Assembly (NCBI GenBank): GCA_902493795.1
Contig: CABUQZ010000032.1
Span: 1-12,349 of the forward strand
Direction: 5' to 3'
From: an uncultured Clostridium sp.
GTDB lineage: Bacteria; Bacillota_I; Bacilli_A; RF39; UBA660
DNA length: 12,349 bases
Shown here one piece after another: positions 1 through 8,301 of this stretch; position 1 is the stretch's first letter; each line of letters begins with the position of its first letter. The notes beneath the pieces were generated by a model. The model searched no databases. It was not told the origin of the DNA and saw only the letters and a program-made list of their open reading frames with translations. Position numbers and translations under genes: made by a program.

Positions 1-233
1 TTAAGTAGAACACTGGTAAATCCAAAATTACCTTCCATAAACTCTTCTTTGTTAACTGGACGATTTACTCCTGCTAGATGAAAGACAAAATCACACTCTT
101 TTGTGTATTTATCAAGTTCCTCTGTAGTAGAATCTATATCATATTTTAATATTTCTATTTCCTTATTCAAACTTAAATTACTAACTAAGTTTTTTCCAAC
201 AAATCCATTTGAACCAGTTATTAATACTTTCAT
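1..233 (-). CDS. capF: CapF-like UDP-sugar C4-reductase/epimerase, N-terminal part (runs off left edge)
   Basis: This is the first 77 codons of an extended short-chain dehydrogenase; the rest lies beyond base 1. The ATG at 233-231 follows an AGGAGGT ribosome-binding site with 6 nt spacing. The protein opens with the Rossmann dinucleotide loop GSNGFVGKNL (residues 7-16) and carries FHLAGVNRP near residues 49-57, a segment I associate with S. aureus CapF and Pseudomonas WbjC rather than with other sugar epimerases. CapF uses NADPH to reduce the 4-keto group of the CapE product, and its C-terminal cupin domain (outside the window) epimerises C3, giving UDP-2-acetamido-2,6-dideoxy-L-talose in the UDP-L-FucNAc pathway. 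It is the fifth gene of the glycan operon, 43 nt after the 774-aa glycosyltransferase, and shares a pathway with the CapE gene three places upstream. Partner logic and motif agree, so family confidence is high; the cupin half is inferred, not seen. Confidence 0.85.
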   Translation of the reverse strand, partial: MKVLITGSNGFVGKNLVSNLSLNKEIEILKYDIDSTTEELDKYTKECDFVFHLAGVNRPVNKEEFMEGNFGFTSVLL

Positions 234-276
234 TTTCTACCTCCTTTTTTTATCTATATTAGTGATTTGATTTTTT

Positions 277-2601
277 TTAAATTTTTCTTTTCGATGGTAT
301 TATTTTTCGTTTTATCCATTTCATACTATGGTAAGTTTTTCTTGTAAAATTATAAATCACTCTATTTTTCTTTATTTTTTTTGAAATTCTATACACTAAG
401 TTTGATCTATCATTTTTAAGTAAATGTAATGAATATCTTATTGTTAATTTTTTTTCTTGATCTAAAGAAATTTCTTTTACTCTTTTACTTAATTCTTCAT
501 TAAAAAGGGATATTAAATTTTGAACATTTTCATTTGAGTAATCAATTATATATTTTTCATCATACTTGTCACCTTTTGAATGTAAAAATGTCGGTAAGTT
601 TGTTTCATTAAATAATTTTTTATATATGAATGATAGTTTTTCATCTATTTTTTTAACATCTTTAAGTGTGTAGTCAACATTCGTATTTTGTGCAATTTCT
701 CTTTTGGATTTTTGCCTTTTGTAAGAGTCTTCATAAACTTTTAAAATTCTTTTATGATATGTTTTTATATCATAATGTTCCTCTGCAAGTTTTCTTCCTA
801 ATTTTCCTCTTCTTAGTCTTTCTTTTTCATTATCAATTAAGTATTCAATAGCTTCCATAAGTTTAGTTTCATTTTTGTTTTCTACAAGCACTCCACATTC
901 TGGTGCAAAAGTTACAGATGGTAAAGCTGTATTGTTGAAAACTACAACAGGTCTTGAGCAGGCCATTGCCTCAATAGCCATAAGTCCAAAGCTTTCACTT
1001 TTAGATGGCATTAGGAATATATCACAGGCATTGTAAGCTTCTATCATTTTGTCATCATTAATTGTACCTAATTCTATAATAGTATATTTATCTTCTAGTT
1101 CCTTTAATAAACCTTTTTCACTACATGAAAGAAGAGTAATTTTTTTATCTGTATTTAGTTTTTTCATCGCTTCAACAATGTACTCTGTACCTTTAAAATC
1201 CTTTTGAGCTCTAAAGAAAAGAACTATATCATCTTTGTTTATATTTAATTTAGCTCTTATATTTTCTTTTGTTTCAAATTCTTTAAATCTATCTAAGTCT
1301 AGCCCAAAGGGAATCAAATGAACATGAGTAAAATTTTGGGTTAATGGACTTTCTTTTACTAAATTATACATATATGGAGTTGATACAATTATATCTACAT
1401 CAATTTTATCATATATCTTCTTCTTTAACTTCCAAAGACTATTACAATTATCTTGTTTGAATGGAAACATAGTATCAAGATACTGGCAGTTTTGGCATCC
1501 TGTTTTCCATTTATCACATTCTTCATAAGTCACACATCTACCAGTGAAATTCCAAGTATCATGAAGTGATAAAACAGTTGGTTTTATCGAACACAATTCT
1601 ATCATTTTATATAATGACAACTTTGTATTATGTATTAAATGATAATGTACTAAATCTGCATTTTTGAAATAATCACTATTCTTTAATAAGTCTGAAGTTA
1701 AAGATAACTGATTATGAACACTTAAAATATTTTGTTCTTCTTTTAATATTTCTTGTTCAAAAGATATTTGTTTCCAATTATTAAAGAAAGATCCTACATT
1801 TTTATTCTTTGAATTTTTTACTGTCACTATTTGTTTAGCACTATGAACAGTATTATTGTTTATTTCTTCTATTAAATCGTATCCATTGAATCTTCTTCCT
1901 GCTTCATCTGTGTTGTTAACTTCTAAAATATGAAGCTTGGTTATTTCTTTATCAAACTTTATATCTAGTGCTTCTAGAAATTTTTCTTTTGATAGACATA
2001 TCTCACCATTTTTTTGTGTGTCAATATACATTATTTTTGTGCTTGTTATATTAACATTTTTATTAATATCAGTTGACATCTTTGTTGACTTTACTATACA
2101 TTTTTGGCAGTTTGTCAAAACAATCTTGTATGCTTCTTTTGTTTTCGTTCTTCTTTCTTTTTTTAAGTCATTTTCCTCCATCCACTTTTCTAAATTATCA
2201 GAAATTTGTACTACATATGGAATTTGAAGTTTGCTATAGGCCTTTTCTAATAAAAGTGTTAATACTTCGCCTTCTAATGGACAAAATATTTTAGATATTT
2301 TCTTTTCTTTAATAAATCTAATTAATTCTTTTTGTAATTTTTTTATCTTTTTGTAATATTTATTCTGTATATTTTTTTTATCTAACTTCTCAAGAGGCTT
2401 AGAAAGAATCATCAAATCATAATTATTTTGAATATCAGTGTAATAATCTAATTCTAAATTATTTTCAATAACGCAAATGCAAGAAACATTTACTTTTTCT
2501 TCCAGTAAACTTCTTACCATTTGAGATAACATTTCTCCTTTTTGATTATTTTTACAAGGAGGCATGTCTGATAACAATAAAATGTTTGTTTCTTCCTTCA
2601 T
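277..2601 (-). CDS. Family 4 glycosyltransferase with an extra N-terminal GT-B-like half-domain
   Basis: A 774-aa protein, about twice the usual GT4 length. Residues 1-215 resemble the acceptor-side Rossmann half of a GT-B enzyme (NILLLSD at 6-12, IPYVVQISDNLEKWMEE at 127-143, then a C-x2-C and a KSTKMS segment at 165-176) but no matching donor half follows it. Residues 222-630 are a complete GT4 enzyme: HILEVNN start, SLHDTWNFTG at 345-354, cysteines 356, 362, 369 and 372, R464 with K470 in FKG, and the E-x7-E donor motif at E536/E544 (ESFGLMAIE). Residues 640-710 form a linker with IDYSNENV at 686-693, and 738-774 are very Lys/Arg-rich. It should be a retaining transferase at the inner membrane face, using a nucleotide sugar for surface glycan assembly; donor and acceptor are unknown. 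AGGAG lies 7 nt before the ATG. The GT4 core and linker are paralogous to the start of the 1104-aa protein in the same operon. Confidence 0.88.
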   Translation of the reverse strand: MKEETNILLLSDMPPCKNNQKGEMLSQMVRSLLEEKVNVSCICVIENNLELDYYTDIQNNYDLMILSKPLEKLDKKNIQNKYYKKIKKLQKELIRFIKEKKISKIFCPLEGEVLTLLLEKAYSKLQIPYVVQISDNLEKWMEENDLKKERRTKTKEAYKIVLTNCQKCIVKSTKMSTDINKNVNITSTKIMYIDTQKNGEICLSKEKFLEALDIKFDKEITKLHILEVNNTDEAGRRFNGYDLIEEINNNTVHSAKQIVTVKNSKNKNVGSFFNNWKQISFEQEILKEEQNILSVHNQLSLTSDLLKNSDYFKNADLVHYHLIHNTKLSLYKMIELCSIKPTVLSLHDTWNFTGRCVTYEECDKWKTGCQNCQYLDTMFPFKQDNCNSLWKLKKKIYDKIDVDIIVSTPYMYNLVKESPLTQNFTHVHLIPFGLDLDRFKEFETKENIRAKLNINKDDIVLFFRAQKDFKGTEYIVEAMKKLNTDKKITLLSCSEKGLLKELEDKYTIIELGTINDDKMIEAYNACDIFLMPSKSESFGLMAIEAMACSRPVVVFNNTALPSVTFAPECGVLVENKNETKLMEAIEYLIDNEKERLRRGKLGRKLAEEHYDIKTYHKRILKVYEDSYKRQKSKREIAQNTNVDYTLKDVKKIDEKLSFIYKKLFNETNLPTFLHSKGDKYDEKYIIDYSNENVQNLISLFNEELSKRVKEISLDQEKKLTIRYSLHLLKNDRSNLVYRISKKIKKNRVIYNFTRKTYHSMKWIKRKIIPSKRKI

Positions 2602-2625
2602 TATAATTCTCCTATTGAGTAAATT

Positions 2626-3906
2626 TTATTTTTTAATTATTTTATGTTTTATTTTACTTAAAGATCTACGAACTTTTTTTGATACTCTTTTATTTTCAAT
2701 ATGGATTAGCTTTTCGACTTGTTTTTGTAATTCATCATTTAAGAGTCTTAAATTGTCATTTGATGATTCTAATCGTTCAATTCTTTCTATCAATTTATTG
2801 TTTTCTATTATTAAATGACAGGCAAAATTTTGTGAAACTAACAAATTATAAGTTTTTAATGGATTTTTTGTTTCATCAAACAAAATATCAGCGTATCCCA
2901 ATTTTTGACCAAATATAAACTTTACTCTTGATGGTTCTATTAAGCTAAAAATAGAGCTTGAAAAACCTCCAATATCTATGTTCTTATATTCCCATAATAA
3001 TATTTCTATTGGAATTTTATTTGGTATTATTTCAATACTTTTCTCTTTTAGGTATTTCATTAAAGTTTCATTTTCTTCTACTTTAGATAATGGATGAGCT
3101 TTATATAACAATTTATAATCTTGGTAGTCATAATACATCTGATCAATAAGGTTTTCTAAAACTCCTGTGTTTGTTTCCATACCTCCAAAATCAATTGTTC
3201 CTATAATAACAAAATATTTTTTGTTTCTATCAATATTAAGTTCACCAAAGTCATATATGTATTTTTTTTGTTCATTATTTAGTTTGCCATACATTTCTTC
3301 AACAGGAAATTTTTCTAATTTCATTTTGTCTCTATACTCTTTTGAGACATTCCTATTGTTAAAATGTTCGAAATAAGGTAATAGATATTTATATATCTTT
3401 TTCGTTGATAGATAAAAAGCAAAATTATCAATTCTAATTAAATCTTGATCAGATCCATTTTCAACAAGATCATTCCATCTTTTTTCACATTCAATTTCAT
3501 CATTTTGCTTCAACTTATAATACATAAACTTAGAGGCATTTCCTTCACTTAAAATGTTTATTTCAGAAATATCATCTAAAGCATTGGCTTCTTTAAATGG
3601 TTTTAAGTAGTATTGTACCCTACTATCATCTATGTATATTATAAATTTAACGTTTTTATTTTTTGACTTTGCTTCTAATATTTTATCTTTAACAATCTTA
3701 TACTGATCTTCGATATAGGACATATCTCCGCCAGTAAATTTATGATAAAAAAGAACATGTTTTAAAACTTTTATACACGATGGATCGAATTTTCCACCGC
3801 TTCTTACAAATATATAACTTGGGGTTTTATTTAAAAAGATATTCATCTCTGAAAACAAAGATGGAACAGTACCAAATGTTAAGTAAAATATACAATTATT
3901 TTTCAT
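2626..3906 (-). CDS. Putative GT-B transferase with HP and SSS motifs (sialyltransferase- or CDP-glycerol-transferase-like)
   Basis: A 426-aa protein with no signal peptide or membrane segment. I do not recognise it with certainty. Visible landmarks are an ILSEG segment at 118-122, a beta strand and loop YFVIIGTIDFGG at 231-242, KAHP at 269-272, PIE at 299-301 and GGFSSSIFSL at 313-322. A late His-Pro pair followed by a Ser-Ser-containing loop is the CMP-binding layout of bacterial sialyltransferases (GT52/polysialyltransferase type) and also occurs in teichoic-acid polymerases and Kdo transferases, so a CMP- or CDP-linked donor is a reasonable inference. No sialic acid synthesis gene is in the window, so the donor stays open. 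Residues about 368-407 look like a coiled coil, and 405-426 are strongly basic, suggesting peripheral membrane or partner binding. It starts 9 nt after the CapE stop; its weak ribosome-binding site (AGGAT) overlaps that stop, which suggests translational coupling. Confidence 0.6.
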   Translation of the reverse strand: MKNNCIFYLTFGTVPSLFSEMNIFLNKTPSYIFVRSGGKFDPSCIKVLKHVLFYHKFTGGDMSYIEDQYKIVKDKILEAKSKNKNVKFIIYIDDSRVQYYLKPFKEANALDDISEINILSEGNASKFMYYKLKQNDEIECEKRWNDLVENGSDQDLIRIDNFAFYLSTKKIYKYLLPYFEHFNNRNVSKEYRDKMKLEKFPVEEMYGKLNNEQKKYIYDFGELNIDRNKKYFVIIGTIDFGGMETNTGVLENLIDQMYYDYQDYKLLYKAHPLSKVEENETLMKYLKEKSIEIIPNKIPIEILLWEYKNIDIGGFSSSIFSLIEPSRVKFIFGQKLGYADILFDETKNPLKTYNLLVSQNFACHLIIENNKLIERIERLESSNDNLRLLNDELQKQVEKLIHIENKRVSKKVRRSLSKIKHKIIKK

Positions 3907-3915
3907 TTCTAAATC

Positions 3916-4962
3916 CTATTTATTTTTCAATTTTTTTAATTCTTCTTGAACATAGTCAGTTGTAAGTAATTTTTTTACAATTCCGTCTACGTCTAATCTT
4001 TTTGTATTATGAGAAGTGTATGACTCATCAGCCATTGTCTTTACGTTTCCATGAACTACAAACTTATCATAGTTTAAATCTCTGTTGTCTGCTGATACTC
4101 TATAGTAGTTACCCATATCTTCACTACGAAGTCTTTCTTCACGAGTCATAAGTGTCTCGTATAATTTTTCCCCATGTCTTGTACCAATAATTTTAGTTTC
4201 AGTATCCCCAAATAATTGTTGTACTGCTTTAGCAAGATCTCCAATTGTTGATGCATCGGCTTTTTGAATGAATAAGTCTCCAGGATTTGCATGTTCAAAC
4301 GCAAACTCAACAAGATCTACTGCTTCATCAAGATTCATTAAAAACCTTGTCATGTTAGGGTCAGTTATTGTTATTGGGTGTCCATTTTTTATTTGTTCTA
4401 CAAATAGTGGTATTACACTACCTCTTGAACACATAACATTACCATATCTTGTACAGCATATTACTGTCTTTCCTCTTTGTGAAGCTACTCTAGCATTAGC
4501 AAATATTACTTTCTCCATCATAGCTTTAGAAGTTCCCATCGCATTTATTGGGTATGCTGCTTTATCAGTTGATAAGCAAACAACACGTTCAACTCCTTCG
4601 TCTATTGCAGCGTGTAAAACATTATCAGTTCCAATAACGTTGGTTCTTACTGCTTCCATTGGATAAAATTCACATGATGGGACTTGTTTTAAGGCAGCAG
4701 CATGGAATATATAGTTTACTCCTACCATTGCATCTTTAACACTTTGTAAATTTCTAACATCACCTATATAGAATTTAACCTTCTCATAATAATCAGGATA
4801 ATTAGCCTGTAGGTCATGTCTCATATCATCTTGCTTTTTTTCATCCCTTGAAAATATTCTTATTTCTTTAACATCACTTTTTAAGAAATGTTTTAATACT
4901 GTGTGTCCAAATGACCCTGTCCCTCCAGTAATCATTAGGACTTTGTCTTTAAATTTTGTCAT
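3916..4962 (-). CDS. capE: CapE-like UDP-GlcNAc 4,6-dehydratase/5-epimerase
   Basis: A 348-aa extended SDR enzyme of full family length. GGTGSFG at 13-19 binds NAD(P). HAAALKQVPSCE at 87-98, LSTDKAAYPINAMG at 130-143, TRYGNVMCSRGSVIP at 171-185, TITDPNMTRFLM at 198-209 and GTRHGEKLYETL at 260-271 are all in the expected order for the CapE/WbjB/FlaA1 group. D133 and K134 are the catalytic Asp-Lys pair. The usual SDR tyrosine is methionine 142, four residues before K146, which as I recall marks the CapE/WbjB branch rather than FlaA1/PseB. The enzyme removes water from UDP-GlcNAc and inverts C5, giving the 4-keto-6-deoxy-L sugar that CapF then converts. The ATG follows AAGGAGA with good spacing and lies 24 nt after the 1104-aa gene. 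Its base composition is visibly less AT-rich than that of the flanking glycosyltransferase genes, partly because the family is so conserved. Confidence 0.93.
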   Translation of the reverse strand: MTKFKDKVLMITGGTGSFGHTVLKHFLKSDVKEIRIFSRDEKKQDDMRHDLQANYPDYYEKVKFYIGDVRNLQSVKDAMVGVNYIFHAAALKQVPSCEFYPMEAVRTNVIGTDNVLHAAIDEGVERVVCLSTDKAAYPINAMGTSKAMMEKVIFANARVASQRGKTVICCTRYGNVMCSRGSVIPLFVEQIKNGHPITITDPNMTRFLMNLDEAVDLVEFAFEHANPGDLFIQKADASTIGDLAKAVQQLFGDTETKIIGTRHGEKLYETLMTREERLRSEDMGNYYRVSADNRDLNYDKFVVHGNVKTMADESYTSHNTKRLDVDGIVKKLLTTDYVQEELKKLKNK

Positions 4963-4986
4963 AACTATCTCCTTATAATACTTCTT

Positions 4987-7900
4987 TTATTTTTTATTCA
5001 TTACTTTCTTAGCTATTTTTTTTGTTCCCCTATAAAATTTGACAAGTTTTCCATGACTTAAATCATCATAAGATTTAAAAATATTTAAACTATCATCTTT
5101 ATGAAATAATGAATTCTTTATACTTCTAATTTTACTTATTCTTTTATATTCATTGCTTATCAAATATTCATATCTTTTTAAATCAGTTAATCTTTCTTTT
5201 TCTTTATCTTTAGTTAATCTTCCATCAAGGTAATTATATAAATCATCAAGAGATAGATTTGCTAAAGTCTTGTCCTTCTTTAGTTTAGTAGTTTCAAATA
5301 AATAGTTTAAAACATTACTTATTTTTAAATTAATATTAGATAAATTAACTACTGAAGTAACGCTATAATTATTTATGGCTAGTGGCATACAATTCTTTAA
5401 AATATCTATAAAGAAAATATAATCTTCAGAATTTTCAACACTACAATAATTTTCATTAAATGTTATATTGTTTTTTATTAGATAATTTCTATCTACCATA
5501 ACTGTTGATAAATTAATATTTAATATTTCTTTAGAGAACGAATCTATTTCAAAGAAACGGAATGGTATATCAATTTTTGTCATTTCCTTTCCATTTTCTA
5601 TGTAAGAAGTAAATGAAAACTTACTTTTAGCACAGTATATTTTTAGTAATTGATCATATATTTTAGTATTTGTAAAGTAACTACTATCACTTAAGAAAGC
5701 AATATAATCTCCCGTTGCTTTTTTTATACCTTCGTTCCAAGCACACGAGTTATTTTTAATTTCTTTTAGATTAATTATTTTAAGATCATCAAACATTTTT
5801 AACTCTTTTTCTAAATCAGTATTTTCTAAATTATTTACAACAATTATTTCGATATTTTTAAATGTTTGCTCTTTTACTGAATTAATAGATTTTTTTAAAG
5901 AGTCTAGGGAGTTCGAAGCATTTATTATTACACTTACTTTTATTTTATCTAGATTTTTCTTTTCTTTTTCTTCAATTTCCTCATATTTACTTTTACATAA
6001 TTCCAAGACTTCATCATATGGGTCACCTTTATGTAAGTGGTAATTTATATACCAGTAACCATATTCTGACTCAAAAGTTTCAATCTGTAAATTTTTATCT
6101 AAACTTTCTAGCATTTCTTTCCAAAAACGATTGCCTTCTGTTTTTACTTTAGGACTTGTATTGGTAACACTTTTAGAATGATATCTTGTTGTTACTAGAA
6201 CATCTTGTAAAAATGTGAACTTGTAACCCTTTTTCCACATATCAAACCATAATTGGTAATCTTGAACTGCTCTTAAATTAGTATCAAAGTATCCGACTTC
6301 ATCAAATGCCTTTTTGGGTATTAATAGTGATAGACCATTAACTGCGCCAAGAAGTATAGGAAGAATACTGTTTTTGTTTAAAAATCTTCCATTTAGGCTT
6401 GTTGAAAACCAGTAATATCCGTATTCATCAACAGCAGAATAATTAGAACATAATATAGTATTTGTATTTAATAAATCATTTTCTATTAGATATTTAATCT
6501 CCGTTGAAATCTTATCCTTATAATATAAGTCATCATGGGAAAGCCATGAAAAATATTCACCAGTCATACTCTTTATTCCTAAATTAAGTGCTGTAGATAC
6601 TCCGCCATTTTCTTTTTTTATGTACCTTATCCTATCTTTATACTTTTGACATATTTTCGAAGTATTGTCTTTAGATCCGTCATCTACTACAATCACTTCC
6701 AAGTTTTCGTAGTCTTGTCTTAAGGCACTTTCAATGGCCAAAGAAACATAGTTTTCTCCATTATATACTGGAATAATAATAGAAACCTTTGGCATATTTT
6801 GCTCTTTTTTTTGGATCGTTCTAATTTGATTTTTATTATCCCTTAAAAGTTTATATAAGTTTTCATTAACTAATGATATTAAATGTAATACATTAGTATT
6901 AGAGTAATCAATTAATCCATCTTCTTTAGCAAGATATTTTTTTAGCACGCTCAATTTCCTTTTGTTGTCATCAAAATAAAAGAAAGAATCATATAATTTA
7001 TTTATTCTATAAAGAAGTCTTTGCACATTTATATCATTAAAATCAATGGTGTTATTTGACTTATTAATAGAACTATTCTTATATTTTTGTTTTTCGTACG
7101 CTTCTTCATACACTTTTTGTATTTCTTCTATATATTTTTTATAATTATAATTTTCTTCTACAAACTTTTTAGATATTTCTCCTCTTTTTAGTAATTCTTT
7201 TGGATGTTCTACATAATATTTTATTTTTTCTTTTAAATCCTCTGTATCAAGATTCTTTACTAGAATTCCGCATTCAGGTGCTCCTGTTGATTTAGGAAGA
7301 GCAGTGTTATCAAATACAACTGTAGGTACTCCTGAGGCCATTGCTTCGACTGCCATCATTCCAAATGATTCAGCAGGAGATGTCATTAAGAACAAGTCTG
7401 ATGCATTATAACATTCAAGAACCTTGTTCTCTTCTAATTGTCCTAATTCAACTACATTATATTTTCCCTTTAATTCTTCAATATAACCTTTCCCTGAACA
7501 GGTTAAAATAGTAATGTTTCTATCCAAATCAACCTTTTTTAATGCTTCGACAATATAGTTGCACCCTTTAAAAGCATTATCTTCTCTCATGAATATTACA
7601 AAATCATTTGGCATAATATTTAATTTTTTCTTAGCTTCCTCTTTTGATAACGTAAAATTAAATTTACTCATATCTATTCCAAATTTTACATAGTGTATTC
7701 TAAGTTTACTAACGTATGGGCTTTTCATTGCTAGTTCGTACATAAAATCGGAATGCACTATAATATCGATATCTGTTTTTTCTATTTTACTTTTTATATT
7801 CCACATACTACTACAATTATCTTCAAAAAATGGAAAAAATGTCTCAAGATTATTACATTTTTTACAGCCATTTAGCCACTTTTTGCAATCATATGGATGA

Positions 7901-8301
7901 ACACACTTTCCAGTAAAAAACCATGGATCATGCAAGCTTAAAATCGTTGGTTTTGATTTAAACATATTAAAAAGATCAGGTAGATTGAAATGGCAGTTGT
8001 GTACCTGATGATAATGAACCAAATCACTTTTTTTGTAAAATTTATTATTTTTTAGTAAAATATTTGATATTGAAAATAAAGAGTGAGTTGAAAAAATATC
8101 CTGTTCTAAATTATGTAAGTTTCTTTCTTTACTTAAAATTGTTTCGTTACATAATCTATGGACATTTTTATTATCAGATAGTTTTTCAAGTACTAGTTGC
8201 TTTACTTTGAAATTTTTTCTATTTAAACATTCCATGAAATAATAACCATTAAATAATTTTCCATATATATCATTATCATTTATTTCTAATATATTGTGCA
8301 C
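4987..8301 (-). CDS. Three-domain glycosyltransferase: GT4, GT2 and a degenerate GT2-like domain
   Basis: An 1104-aa cytosolic or membrane-associated protein, first gene of the glycan operon. Residues 1-405 are GT4: SLHDPWFFTG at 122-131, cysteines 133, 139, 146 and 149, FKG at 244-246 and E-x7-E at E311/E319. A linker with LIDYSNTNV (463-471) matches the tail of the 774-aa paralogue. Residues 504-720 are an inverting GT2 domain: VSIIIPVYNG at 505-514, VVDDGS at 538-543, SHDD at 588-591 and QDYQLW at 680-685. Residues 787-985 repeat the GT2 fold (VSVIINASNS, AWNEGIKKATGDYIAFL, ENSEDY), but VNN replaces VDDG and SDSS at 871-874 replaces the metal-binding DSDD, so catalysis there is doubtful. 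The tail is basic. The start is GTG at 8301, since an in-frame TAA lies two codons upstream; GGAG is 10 nt before it. The start matches where homology to the paralogous GT4 core begins. It may add two successive sugars to the growing glycan. Confidence 0.88.
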   Translation of the reverse strand: MHNILEINDNDIYGKLFNGYYFMECLNRKNFKVKQLVLEKLSDNKNVHRLCNETILSKERNLHNLEQDIFSTHSLFSISNILLKNNKFYKKSDLVHYHQVHNCHFNLPDLFNMFKSKPTILSLHDPWFFTGKCVHPYDCKKWLNGCKKCNNLETFFPFFEDNCSSMWNIKSKIEKTDIDIIVHSDFMYELAMKSPYVSKLRIHYVKFGIDMSKFNFTLSKEEAKKKLNIMPNDFVIFMREDNAFKGCNYIVEALKKVDLDRNITILTCSGKGYIEELKGKYNVVELGQLEENKVLECYNASDLFLMTSPAESFGMMAVEAMASGVPTVVFDNTALPKSTGAPECGILVKNLDTEDLKEKIKYYVEHPKELLKRGEISKKFVEENYNYKKYIEEIQKVYEEAYEKQKYKNSSINKSNNTIDFNDINVQRLLYRINKLYDSFFYFDDNKRKLSVLKKYLAKEDGLIDYSNTNVLHLISLVNENLYKLLRDNKNQIRTIQKKEQNMPKVSIIIPVYNGENYVSLAIESALRQDYENLEVIVVDDGSKDNTSKICQKYKDRIRYIKKENGGVSTALNLGIKSMTGEYFSWLSHDDLYYKDKISTEIKYLIENDLLNTNTILCSNYSAVDEYGYYWFSTSLNGRFLNKNSILPILLGAVNGLSLLIPKKAFDEVGYFDTNLRAVQDYQLWFDMWKKGYKFTFLQDVLVTTRYHSKSVTNTSPKVKTEGNRFWKEMLESLDKNLQIETFESEYGYWYINYHLHKGDPYDEVLELCKSKYEEIEEKEKKNLDKIKVSVIINASNSLDSLKKSINSVKEQTFKNIEIIVVNNLENTDLEKELKMFDDLKIINLKEIKNNSCAWNEGIKKATGDYIAFLSDSSYFTNTKIYDQLLKIYCAKSKFSFTSYIENGKEMTKIDIPFRFFEIDSFSKEILNINLSTVMVDRNYLIKNNITFNENYCSVENSEDYIFFIDILKNCMPLAINNYSVTSVVNLSNINLKISNVLNYLFETTKLKKDKTLANLSLDDLYNYLDGRLTKDKEKERLTDLKRYEYLISNEYKRISKIRSIKNSLFHKDDSLNIFKSYDDLSHGKLVKFYRGTKKIAKKVMNKK

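Noticed and set aside
1937..2294. Two overlapping hydrophobic plus-strand frames that might look like small membrane proteins
   Set aside because: They are antisense to the lysine-rich start of the 774-aa protein, whose complement automatically gives Phe/Leu-rich frames.
4268..4666. Plus-strand 132-aa reading frame antisense to capE
   Set aside because: It lies wholly inside the conserved capE coding sequence and its content mirrors capE codons; no ribosome-binding site or promoter supports it.
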